NCBI GenBank assembly: GCA_965112735.1 | Contig: OZ218951.1 | Span: 2,666,001-2,730,000 of the forward strand | Source of the DNA: Phaeosaccion multiseriatum | Taxonomy: Eukaryota > Ochrophyta, other classes | Direction: 5' to 3' | Length of the DNA stretch: 64,000 nt | In this document: positions 32,086 to 42,735 of the stretch, one piece after another | Numbering within the stretch: position 1 is the stretch's first letter | Layout: the number at the start of each line of letters is the position of its first letter | The notes under the pieces: generated by a model | The model's input: the letters and a program-made list of their open reading frames with translations, nothing else | Told to the model about the DNA's origin: nothing | Database searches by the model: none | Position numbers and translations under genes: made by a program

Positions 32086-35000
32086 CGGGAGAGAGGAGAA
32101 AAGAAGAGAGGACGAGAGGAGAGATGGAGGGCGATACCGCGACGGACACAGAGAGAGAAGATAGACACACAGACAGACAGACAGAGAGAGGAGGCCTTGA
32201 CAGCAAGTTACATACAGCGCATGCCGCCTGCTCAACCTCCCTCCCTTCCTCCCTCCCTCCCATCCCATTTCCATGTCATCTTGCTCGCTCACCTCTGAGC
32301 ATCTTCCAGGCCCTAAACAGCTCCTCCACCACCTCATCCTCCGCATTGGCCGCCGCAGCCGTGGCACTCTCCACTTGACCTCCTCGACCAGCACCGCCTT
32401 GTCCACCTTCGCAGCCGTGACCACTGTGACCACCTTCACTTTCCCCATTCGGCAACGAGTAGTGTGATGAGGAGGGTAATGGTGACGACGACAACGACGA
32501 CAACAGCGACGGTGCCACGCGCTGATGATGGCTGTGGCCTGCCTGAGCCCAACCTGTGTGGCTGTAGCTGTTGTTGGGGCTCTGCTGGTGTACCACCAAC
32601 TGCTGCTGCTGCTGCTGCAGCTGCTGCTGCTGCTGCTGGTGAGAAAAACCATTTGGTGGTGCTGCTTGTGCTGAATGAAGAGGGTAACGAAGGGCCGCCG
32701 CGGGATGCGCCTTTTCCCAATTCCTGTACTGGCCGTGCTGACCGCTCGCACCAAAACTGCCTCCTCCTCCTCCTCCTCCTCCTCCTCCTCCTCCTCCTCC
32801 TCCTCCTCCTTCTTCTTCTTCTTCTTCTTCTTCTTCTTCTTCTTCTTCCCCTCCTCCTGCATCTCCATAGGCACTCCCGTTGGCAGGAGGAGGAAGAACT
32901 GGCTCTGTCCAAGCCTTCCTTCGAGACCACGCCGCGGGGTGCACTTTACATACCGGCAAAATGGGCATCATGCCCTGATCTTCTCTGTCCCTGTCAGCCC
33001 CCTTTCCCTCAGACCTCTTTCTCCTCTTGCCCCTTTGCTGCTGCTGACCCCTTGGGGTCGCTGCTCCTGCTTGGCCGCCTCCTCCTCCTCCTACTGCTGC
33101 TGCTGCTGCTGCGGCTGCTGCTCCTCCTTCTTCTCGTCCTCCCTCTTCTCTTTTGTCCTCCTCACGAGAAAAACGAGGTTTCTGCTCCTGTGCCTGCACT
33201 TGCTGTACACTGCTGCTGCCCCCCCCTTTCTCTTGCTCTTGTCCGCCCATACCCTCAACTGCCATCTCGTCAGCCGTCGTTCTTTGCTTCTCCTCTGACG
33301 TCGCCGCTTTGCTCTCCTTCACCACGCTGCCGCCACCACTGCAAGTACTGCTGGTGCTGCTGTTATTGCTCCTGCTCCTTCTTCTCCTCCTCCTTCTCCT
33401 CCTCCTCCCCGTTCCACTACGGGTGCTGCTACTGCTGCTGCTACTACTGCTACTACAATTACCACTACTCCAACCACTGCCATCATCACTCCTGCTGCGT
33501 TCTCTCGGTCGCCTCCTCCCTTCCTCCTCCTTGGCACTAGATGCAGATACAGCAGAACAGCCCCGAACCCACGACCACTCTCCCGACGCCAGCCGCCTCG
33601 CCACCTCCGCATCTTCATCCCTCTGCCACGTCGTCTCTAGCTCTTGCTCCCTCGCCTCCACCGCCTCCCGGAAGAGCCGGCCGTCGTACGCTGCTGCCCC
33701 AGAGCTGGTACTGCTGGTACTACTGCTGCCTCGAATGAGGTCGTCAAAACGAGCCACCACACCCAAGCGCTTGCGGATCTCTCGCACCGTCCGGAGGTGG
33801 CCAAAGCCGGTGCCCAAACCCGTGCCGTTATTCTTCAGCCGCTCCCCTCTCGCCAGTGTCTGTACAAAGTCTTCCGTCTCCCATGTGTCTCGGTAGTGGG
33901 GCCCCAGGGGAGGCACAAAGGGTCCTCTCCAATCCATGGCATCGTCGCCTTCACGGATACTGCTGCAGCTGCTTTTACCCCGCGCTCCACCACCACCCTT
34001 CTTGCAGCTTCTCTCCTCCTCGACCCCCTCCCCCTGCTCCCGCTTCCGCTGCTCCTCCTCGTCATCGTGCCCCTGCTCCTCCTCTCCGTCATAGTCCTCC
34101 TCATCCTCCTGCCTCTCTCCCAGCTCCTCCTCCTCTTCGTCTTCTTCTTCTTGTTCTTGTTGTTGCTCCTGCTCTTTGCGCCTGTTCGACTCCCGCATGC
34201 TTTCCTGGGCCAACATGCTCACCCTGGCCCTCATGTCAAGCTCAATATGCGCCGCGCTGCGCCTTCTCTTCCACTCGCTCACACTGAGCTCTAACGGTGC
34301 CGCCGAGCCGCCAATTCCGGAAGGAGACATTGGGGCAGGAGAAGAGCAAGACGCTGATGAAGGAGATGCGACCCCCTGAGTGGTGGATGAGAAGGAGGTG
34401 GCTCGGTGGAAGCAGAGAGAGGACGCAGCAGGAAAGGGCGCAGGAGAGGAGGCTCGGTTCAGCATCAATCCCGCCCCCCTTGCTGCCGCCTTGAGAATTA
34501 AGCCTCCTCCTCCTCTTCTCGAGTACGCTTCTCCTCTCGCTTCTTCTTTTGAGCCGCCCGCACGCCTTACCGGCCCTCCTCCTCCTGTTGCTGCAGCAGC
34601 TTCTGCTGAGTCCCCGGTACGCCCCCCTGTCCTCCCTTCTTTTCCTTGGCCTTCTGGTAGTGCGGTTATCGGAAGGGCCGCTACAGCGCACACTGCTTCG
34701 TAACGCAGGCCCCACGGGTCTGTAAGCGCCTCGCGAAGACTTGATAAGTGAGCCTTTTCGGCCGGAGTCGGCGGTCTGTTGTTGCATGATGAGCGAGAGG
34801 GCGGGCAAGCAGCAGATGGAGGAGTTGTGAGTATCAATTCAAGGAAAGACGGGGGGCACTCTGCTGGCCTGGCCTGTCTATCGTCATTCACACACTCAAG
34901 TGCAGGCAGCCTGGAGAGACAAGTCACCTCGTCAGTAGCATGAGGGTGTGACGACAGAGACAGGCATGAGAAGCGGAAGTGAGCTAGCAGTTATTTGTCA

Positions 35001-35366
35001 CCGTCTTCCTACGATTGCTCAATCCTCCTGTCTCTTTTCTCGCCTCAAACCAGTCACCATAATGACACTCCCTGGCCTCTACCTGAGATGCAAGGCCTCC
35101 AAGGTCTTGTCCCACAGATCCTCCAGCGGCCAAGTCTTCGCACCCGCCTTATAGACGTAGTTCTTGTCCCTGTCCTTCAGTCCAGAGCCTGGCGGACGCC
35201 CCCTCCTCGCGCCCACCTTCGCCCCCACCTTTAGAGAAGACCCCCCTCCAATCCTGGCTCCCGAGCTATCGTACTTGCGTGGCCTGCCCCTCTTTCTCGG
35301 TGCGGGAGTCATCTCCCCAGCCGGACAGCCCGACCCCAAAGACCAGGGGCGCGTCGCCTCCGGCAT
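29034..35366 (-). CDS. Large AT-hook and Tudor-like nuclear protein
   Basis: Five exons, 35366-35083, 34910-32293, 32008-31914, 31661-30966 and 30563-29034 (phases 2, 1, 0, 0), total 5223 bp, 1740 aa. Two AT-hooks lie near the start: RKRGRPRKY (about residues 24-32) and ARRGRPPGS (53-61). A Tudor/chromo-barrel-like fold starts near residue 1236: VDVIDVYGNAAKATVVDVHRD, then, after a low-complexity insertion, VKVRYPLWGESHDQWVAIDS and GRIAP. Between them are acidic runs, poly-Gly/Ser, Arg-rich and poly-Gln segments encoded by TCC, TTC, CTG and TGA-type repeats. A conserved-looking core (PPLGPHYRDTWETEDFVQ to RKRLGVVARFDDLI) lies in exon 2. Likely chromatin-bound regulator or adaptor. Repeat length variation would change the protein. 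Confidence 0.75.
30208..30256. repeat. (GAT)n microsatellite coding poly-Ser
   Basis: Lies in the Tudor-like part of exon 5 of the AT-hook/Tudor gene and inserts a Ser run between two halves of the fold on the minus strand. Confidence 0.9.
30611..30668. repeat. (AAGA)n microsatellite in intron
   Basis: Intron 30564-30965 of the AT-hook/Tudor gene; on the sense strand it supplies a long TCTT pyrimidine tract upstream of the CTCACAG acceptor. Confidence 0.9.
32758..32848. repeat. (TCC)n/(TTC)n microsatellite in coding sequence
   Basis: Encodes a Glu run followed by a Gly run on the minus strand within exon 2 of the AT-hook/Tudor gene. Confidence 0.9.
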
Positions 35367-35957
35367 TCTAATGAGGACGCCACACCAAAAAAGGCGAAGA
35401 AGGTGGGCTCAACAAGCTCTTTTGTGCTCTCTTTGGAGAAGGGCCTTTCCATTGAGGGGGAGAAAGGTGGGCTCAGCGCTCAGCAAGTGGAAGCCCCTCT
35501 CCTCCGTTGGGACCTCTGATCGACCTCTCCTCTCTCTTTTCAATGTATCTATGTATCATTATCTCCTATTGTCTCTCTACCGGTCTTGCCATTGAGCCTC
35601 CTGGCCCCTGCCGCCAGTCGCTGTCCCACTCTCTACAATTAGAGACACGACAAGAGAAGAAGGAGAGAAGAGGGAGAGGATCTGGAGAGGGAAAGAAGGC
35701 CTTCGGCGTGCATAGTTACGTAACGTTACGTAAATGTCTATAAGCGTAATGTACCCGGCACCAAATATCAAATCTCCAAAAAAAAGAGAGAGATTGAGAG
35801 AGACAAAACAAAACGCTCAGTTGTGTAGTTGTGCTTGTTCTCGTCCTTGCTGTGGACTGTATCGGTGAGTGAATCTCGAAGCCGGTGAACACGGCCCACG
35901 GTCCCCTCGCTTCAAACGGTTGGATTTTCTGTCCGTAATTTTTGGAGACGACAAATA
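35367..35957. promoter_or_regulatory. Divergent intergenic region (probable promoters)
   Basis: 591 bp between the starts of the minus-strand AT-hook/Tudor gene and the plus-strand coiled-coil gene. It contains a CT/GA-rich stretch and two adjacent GTTACGTAA-like words near 35713-35730, but no motif I can assign to a factor. Promoter role is inferred from the divergent arrangement only. Confidence 0.4.
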
Positions 35958-38623
35958 ATGGCCTCTTTTGCGGCCTCTGCTGCCGAGGCCTTGACGCCGA
36001 CGAAGCCTGCTGGGGCTGACGTGGACCCTTCGCCGGAAGCCCCTCCTCCGAGCTTGGAGAGGTTGTCTATGGAAATCGACAAACTGAGGAGGGGGCTGTG
36101 TACCACACAACAACCGGGCAAACCTGACACGTGTGTTGGAAGCGCAGAGGCGTCAGAGGCTGCTACTGCTGCTGCTCCTGCTGCTGCTCCTACTTCTACT
36201 CCCTCTTCCTCTGCGAAGAAATCTACCTCGAGGCAGAAGGAGGGCTCGAGAGTCAGGAAGTCCAGTATTGGGGGGAAGGTCCCGTGGAATGGTGATACCG
36301 TGTTGAGCCCGAAGGGTAGCAGAGCAGAGGCTGGTGGTGGTGAGGAGGAGGAAGATGCAAGGACGCTCAAGAATCGCGCCCACATTGATGCGGCGAAGCT
36401 CCGAAAGAGCGAGCTGAAAAAGGCGGCAGAGGATGAGAGAGCGTCCGAGCAAGAAATGCTGGCGCTGTCGAGCAGTGCCATGAAAAAAAGGAAGGAGGTG
36501 GCCAAGGAGGATGCTGCGCTGAAGAGGGAGAGGGCCTCACTCCTAGTCAAGACCAAGAAGATGCAAGCGCAACAGGAGGCACTGGCGCAGACTGAAACGA
36601 TAGAGCAGAACTACAAGGTGTGGAAGGAGGGGCAGGAGGCGCGCAAGGAGAGGGAGGACATCAAGAAGCGAGATCGAAAAGAGGCATTTCAACCAAAGTG
36701 AGTGCTATATCCTTACTCTGGGATAAGTGGCTCGGTTGGTGGGTCTCTCGGTCGCTCGGGCGGTGGGTCTGTGTTTGTGTGTGTGCGTCGGTTCGCAGTC
36801 AGTCAGCATGTATGTATGAAAGCATGTATATGTGTAAGTATGTATGTATGTATGTATGTATGTATATATGTAAGTATGTATGTATGTATGTCTGTATGTA
36901 TGTATGTCTGTGTGTCTGTTTGTAGTCAGTCAATCAGTAGGTCTGTCGATCTACCTGTCTATCTGCATCTGTCTGGTGTATGTCGGTCGGTCGGTCGGTC
37001 GGTCTGTGTGTCTGTTTGTCTGTCTGCGTATCTCTCTCTGTCTGTCGGTCTTCTCTTCCTCTCCTCCTTTGCATCCATCTGCCTGCCTGCCTGCCTGTCT
37101 GTTATCCCTCTCTCTCTGCGCTCTCAAAGGCAGTGCCTTGTCGCCCCTGCCAAGAACGTGATTCCTCTTGCTCGGCTTGGACGGGCTTCACGGGCTGGCT
37201 TGGCTCAACTCCTGTCCTCCCCCCCCCCCTCCTCCCTTCCCCCCTCACTCGCAGACGAGAAGCCGCCATCGACCAACGAAGAGAAAGGCAGAAGGGCGAG
37301 GAGGTGCTCAAAGATGACATGAAGCGCAACAGCGTCATCAGCAAGGAAGAGCAGCAGTTCAGACACATGAAGATGGAGCAGAGGAAGCAAGACAGGAAGG
37401 GTATCGCAGCGATCAAGTGAGTGGCCAGCAGGGCAGACGAGAAGAAGAGTGTTGTATCTCTCTCTCTCTCTCACACACACACACTCTTCCAAGCTCTCTC
37501 ATCTCCTACTCTCTTTTGACGGAAAGGCGCGTCATCCGTTGCCCGTCTTGGTTTTCCTTTGCCACCCCATCAGCATCAGCAGCAGCAGCCCTCTCATTGT
37601 TGCCGAATCAGCTCGATTCGGCTTTCCCTCTCGTCTCGCGCCAACTGCGTCTTGTCATGTGTTGGCTCCGCGCTTGTGCCTTTCTTTTTTTTCTTTCGTC
37701 GTTCTAACACTTTCTCTCTCTCCTTCTGCCCGTCGTCGTACGGCATCGGCTGCCCTGTAAAAATGAAACGCAAACAAACAAGGGTGGAGACTGCACGGGA
37801 AATGCGCAAGGCGAGAACGTCTTTCGAGGCCGATGAGAGAGCTTTGGTCAAGGCCGAGTACGAGCGGGAGACGCGCCACCGCAAGGAGGAAGAAGAGAAG
37901 AAGAGAGCAGCAAAGAAGGCAGAGCTGGAGGTACGAAGGGGACCTGTCACTGCCTGTCTTCCCGTCTGCCGGCCGGTCGGCCTGCCTGTCTGCCTGTCTA
38001 CGTCTACCTCCCTGCCTGCTGGCCCATACACCTCTTGCATGCTGGCCTCTTTCTCAAATCAAGCCATGGCCCATTGCGTGGTGTCGACTTTTCTCTAACG
38101 ACTGAAATGCCGTTCCGCTCACTTCCCCGTCTTCCCCTCCCTCCCTCTCTATTCTCTGTCTCTCTCTCTCCTGAGCAGACTCGGAGGGCCGAAGTCATGG
38201 AAGCCCGAGCCGAAAAGGAACTGGTGAGTTGAGCATCAGCCCCTCCGTCCATTACCATCTGGAACACTTTCCCTTGGGCTGCCTCTTTCTCTCCTTCCTT
38301 CTCGCGCTGCGGATCCAGCTTCATGTCCCCCTCAACCACTCCCTCACTTACTCCACTCCCCTCGCTCACTGGCTTCACCCACCCACCCACATCCGCACAA
38401 CACGTGTGCTACATACACACAACTACACTGTACACGGGTCGGTACACAGGCGAGGAAGCGCGGGATTGAGGAGCAGAAGCAGGCCCTCGAGGAGTCCACC
38501 GCCGAGGCCCTGGCTCGGCAGCAGGACCTTGACCGCAAGATTGTGCAGCGCAAGGCGGAGTGCAGGGCCAAGGCACTGGCCAAGAGGGGCCTCGTGGTGC
38601 AGCAGCAGAAGGCTTACATGTAG
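35958..38623 (+). CDS. Lys/Glu-rich coiled-coil protein, unknown function
   Basis: Five exons, 35958-36697, 37255-37416, 37783-37930, 38179-38223 and 38450-38623 (phases 2, 2, 0, 0), give 422 aa. Residues about 1-110 are Ala/Pro/Ser-rich and low complexity. From about residue 130 to the end it is a nearly continuous charged helix (RTLKNRAHIDAAKLRKSELK; ADERALVKAEYERETRHRKE), a long single helix or coiled coil. No catalytic motif or signal peptide is seen. Such proteins are often cytoskeletal or ciliary scaffolds, but I do not recognise the family. Introns hold GTAT and GTCG repeats (about 36806-36920, 36976-37030). The stop codon sits inside a short duplicated sequence. Confidence 0.75.
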
Positions 38624-38662
38624 CAAACACATGTAACGGCATGTAGCAACACATGTAACGGT
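38617..38662 (+). repeat. Two imperfect 22-23 bp tandem units at the stop codon
   Basis: CATGTAGCAAACACATGTAA followed by CGG, then a second copy lacking one A. The first copy contains the TAG stop of the coiled-coil gene; both contain the palindrome ACATGT. Confidence 0.75.
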
Positions 38663-39341
38663 TGTGGGAGGATGTGGGGGTGTGCATGGGTGTAGTTGGA
38701 GGGTAGTGCATGTGTTATGTGAGGGGAAGTTAGAAGGTAGCTGCAAGGGGAACCTTGAATGTTCCTCTCCGGCTCTCCGTCTCCGTCTGTCCGTCCTTTT
38801 GTCTGCCTGTCTGTATGTATGTCTGTCAAGTTTCTGTCTGTGTCTTGTCTTTATTGTGCTGCACCTCCAGTGCGCTCTGTGTTTTGTTGTTCTGTTCCTT
38901 GTCCTTGTGGTTGAGTCGAAGGAAGTGTACGGGGGACGGGCGTGGGTGCGTGTGTGTGTGTGTGTACACGCGCATTCCTAGTACCCCTCTCTCTATCTAT
39001 CTGTGCTTCTCCCAAGCCTTTTTTTTTGTTCTCTTTGTGGCTGCCCTTTGCCGAGAGGCTCGAGCGAGGCCCGAGCGAGAGAGTCTTCGACCTTCTTTCT
39101 CCTGGGGTTTGTTTCCTCTCCCCGCCTTATCGAATCGTACACGTCATGTATTCGATCCTGGACAAGGTTACAGTGTGAGCAAAAAAGAAATCAGGCCGGC
39201 TGGGGGGTTAAAATCAGTAATCCGGCCCGAACTAGAGATGCATGTTGAATTTCGAATGTATTCGTATTCGTTTGACGATAATGCCGTGAATTGCCATCCT
39301 GGCCTTTTCTTTCCCCTCCCGCCCCCCTCAAGCGTTAGACC
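38624..39341. other. Intergenic between two plus-strand genes
   Basis: 3' flank of the coiled-coil gene and upstream flank of the glycerol-3-phosphate dehydrogenase. Only short CTGT and GTGT runs are visible; no gene recognised. Confidence 0.6.
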
Positions 39342-40392
39342 ATGCCTCCCAAGGTATCGAGCGTATCCCTCTCGAGTGGGCTCGTGGGCGTGGCGCTCGC
39401 AGCCGCGGGGACCCCTGTTCTCTTCAACCACAAGCGCGATGAGGGCAAGAAAGGCAGCTATGCTTCCTCTTGGAGCACAACTACAACCCCGCCAGCCGGG
39501 CCATTGGAAGGAGCCTTCTCCCTTCTCCCGCTGTCTCTGCCCGCACCATTTCCCTTCTCCTCTCCCTTTGGCTCCTCTTCTTCTTCTCTCCAAGCGCGAG
39601 AAAGGCGGAACGTGGACGGCGCGTGGCAATCGGCGAACATTCCAGCAGCCACTGTAGCTGCACCCATCAAGTGCCGCGACGGCACTTTCGTGCTACCTTA
39701 TGTGGTGCCCTCGCGGAAAAAGCAGCTCGAGCGGATGAAGAAGGAGAACGCGCGCTTCGATGTGTTGGTCATCGGGGGTGGATGTGTCGGAGCAGGCGTG
39801 GCGTTGGATGCGGCGAAGAGAGGGCTCAGCACTGCCCTCATCGAGGCGGATGACTTTGCAGCGGGTGAGCGGGAGAGAGGGGGGGGGGAGGAGGAGTGAG
39901 AGATAGCGAGAGAGAGTGGATGTCTAGAAAGATCTAGAAAGAGGGGGAGTCTAGTGCCAGTCCGGGTTGAAGGCCTCAGCTTGCTGGTGTTTCCTGCAAG
40001 AGGAAAGAAGATTCCTTGAGAGGGAATCGACGGGGAAGAAATGGGGGGGGGATGCATGGGACATATCGGAGAGGCACGGAGTGATGCGAGTCTTGTTTTT
40101 TTCCAGGCGTGGGGAATGGCCGTTTGCTCACTAGCTCCTTGCTACTTACTTTTACTACAGGCACGTCTGGCCGCTCTACGAAGCTCATCCATGGAGGGAT
40201 TCGGTACCTGGAGACGGCGTTCAAGAAGCTTGACCCGGAGAGGTGAGTCAGCAGAGGAGAAGGTGGAGAGAGGGGAGGAAAGGAACAAAGAATCGACGAT
40301 GCCGATGCTTTGCGCTTGTGCTTCCATCCTATCCCTTCCCCTCTCCTTCCCTCCCCTCCCCTCCTGCCTTACCCCCCTCCCTCCTCCTCCTC

Positions 40393-40437
<45 letters not shown>

Positions 40438-42678
40438 CTGCTTCTGCTGCTGCTATATCACCAACTGCCGATCGTCTGGTGGCCTGACCTGAGCAGCTTC
40501 AACCTGGTGATGGAGGCTCTGGAAGAGAGAGCGCACATGCTGCACGCTGCCCCTTACATGAACAAGCCCCTGCCCATCATGATTCCCATCTACAAGTGGT
40601 GGGAAGTGCCCTACATGTGGGCAGGCACCAAGGTAAGGGTAGGGTTGCGTAGGTTTAGAGTAGAGTAGGGGAGGGGAGGGGAGGGTAGGCTAGGATAGGC
40701 TAGGGTAGGATAGGGTAGCATGGGGCAGGGCAGGGTAGGGTAGGGTAGAGTAGGGTCGGGTAGAGTAGGGGCGGGTAGAGTAGGGGAGCGGAGGGGAGCG
40801 GAGGGGAGCGGAGGGTAGGATAGGAAGGGATAGGACAGGGTAGGATAGGCAGGATTGGGTAGGGTAGGGCATGGTATGGTATGGCATGGTACGGTAGGGT
40901 CCTTTTGGCTTGGACTGGGCTTTCCTGGCCTGCTCCTGGCCCTCGTGGCTGGCTCTGCTCGGCTCTGCTGTCGACCCTCTCTCTCTCTCTCTCGTCTATT
41001 ATCCTCTCTCTTCTCGTCTCCTCACTCTAATTCTCTCCCCGTTTCTTTCCCCTCTCCCCCCTCCCTACCTCCCTACCCACCTAACCTACCCCCCGTACCT
41101 ACGTCCAGGTTTACGACCTTGTGGGCAGATTCAAGACACCCCTCAGCGTGCCCCCCTCCCACTTCATGAGTGCCCAAGAGGCAGAGTTCAACTTCCCCAT
41201 GCTCAAGACTGAGGGTCTCAAGGGGGCCATCATCTATTACGACGGACAAATGAACGACACCAGAATGAATCTCGTGCTCGCCCTCACTGCTACACAGGTC
41301 AGCAGTCAGAAAGGAGGCAGGCACGCAGGCTGGCTGCCTGGTTGGTTGGATGGGTGGAGGGGGGGGAGGGAAAGGGAAAGGGAGAGGGAAGGGAGGGGTC
41401 GGGAAGAAAGAAGGGTGCAGCTGGGGGGAGGAGGCTTTCGGATGAGGGAAGTTTGCTTGCCATCCTCTCTGTCTTCTGATGTGGCGCCCTGACTCCCTGG
41501 GGTTTCTCTGGTGTCCTACTGCTACGTTTCAGCATCCTTCTCATTGCGCGTTTTGTCTCCTCCTCCTCCTCCTCCTCCTCCTCCTCCTCCTCCTCCTCCT
41601 CCTCCTCCTCCTCCTCCTCCTCCTCCCCCTCTCCCTTCTCTTCCTCCTCCTCTCCCTCCTCCTGCTCACATCTTGTGCCCCACCCACAGCACGGCGCAGC
41701 GTGTACTAATCGAGTGCAGGCGGTGGGGCTCCTCAAAGATGACGAAGGTAAGGTCAAGGGCGTACTCACCCACTCACTCACACCTCACTCACCTCTTTCA
41801 CTCACTCACCCACTCACTCACTCACTCACCCACTCACTCACTCACCCACCCACTCACTCACTCACTCACTCGCTCACCCCCCCACCCACCTACCCACGCA
41901 CTCACTCACTCACTCACCCACCCACTCACTCACTCACTCACTCACTCACTCGCTCACCCCCCCACCCACCTACCCACTCACTCACTCACTCACTCACTCA
42001 TTAGGCAAGGTCAGGGGCGCTACAGTCAAGGACACTCTAACAGGCGAGCAGTGGGATGTGGCGGCGGACGTCGTGGTCAATGCCACGGGATGCTTTGCCG
42101 ACAGCGTGCGCAAGATGGATCAGCCCGAGGTGGGTGGGTGGGCAGTAAGTCAATGGGTGTGTGGGTATGGGTGGGTACGAGCTCTGGCCTACTGTAGCTT
42201 CATGGGTTTGGGGGTGGTGTGGACGGCCCCCCAACCACTATAGTCTCTCCCTGCCCTCCCTTTCGCACTCGCACTCGCTCCGCTTCCTCTTCGTTCTCCC
42301 CGTCTATCATCCATGCCTGCGTTCTGCCTGCCTACTTTCCCACCCATCCACTCTGTCATCCTATTTATCTCCCAACCCATCCACTGCCATCCCACACATC
42401 TCCCCACCCTCCACCGCCATCCCAGGTGGAGGAGATCATCACACCCGCTGCTGGCGTTCACGTGATGCTTCCCGACCACTTCAGCCCGGCCTCCATGGGA
42501 CTCATCGTTCCTCACACCACCGACGGGAGGTAATGCAAGGGGAGAGAGAGAGAGACACAGAGAGAGCGAGAGGGAGAGAGAAGGAGAGAGGAAGAGAGAG
42601 ACAAAAGGAGGCGGAGAGAGATGCAGTGACGACACAGCTCCATGGTGAAAGGTTTTGCGTATTGATGTCGTCCGACGC

Positions 42679-42735
<57 letters not shown>

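Noticed and set aside
41767-42003. CACT array considered as a CRISPR-like repeat
   Set aside because: Short simple repeats without unique spacers, contained in a 257 bp intron with correct splice sites.
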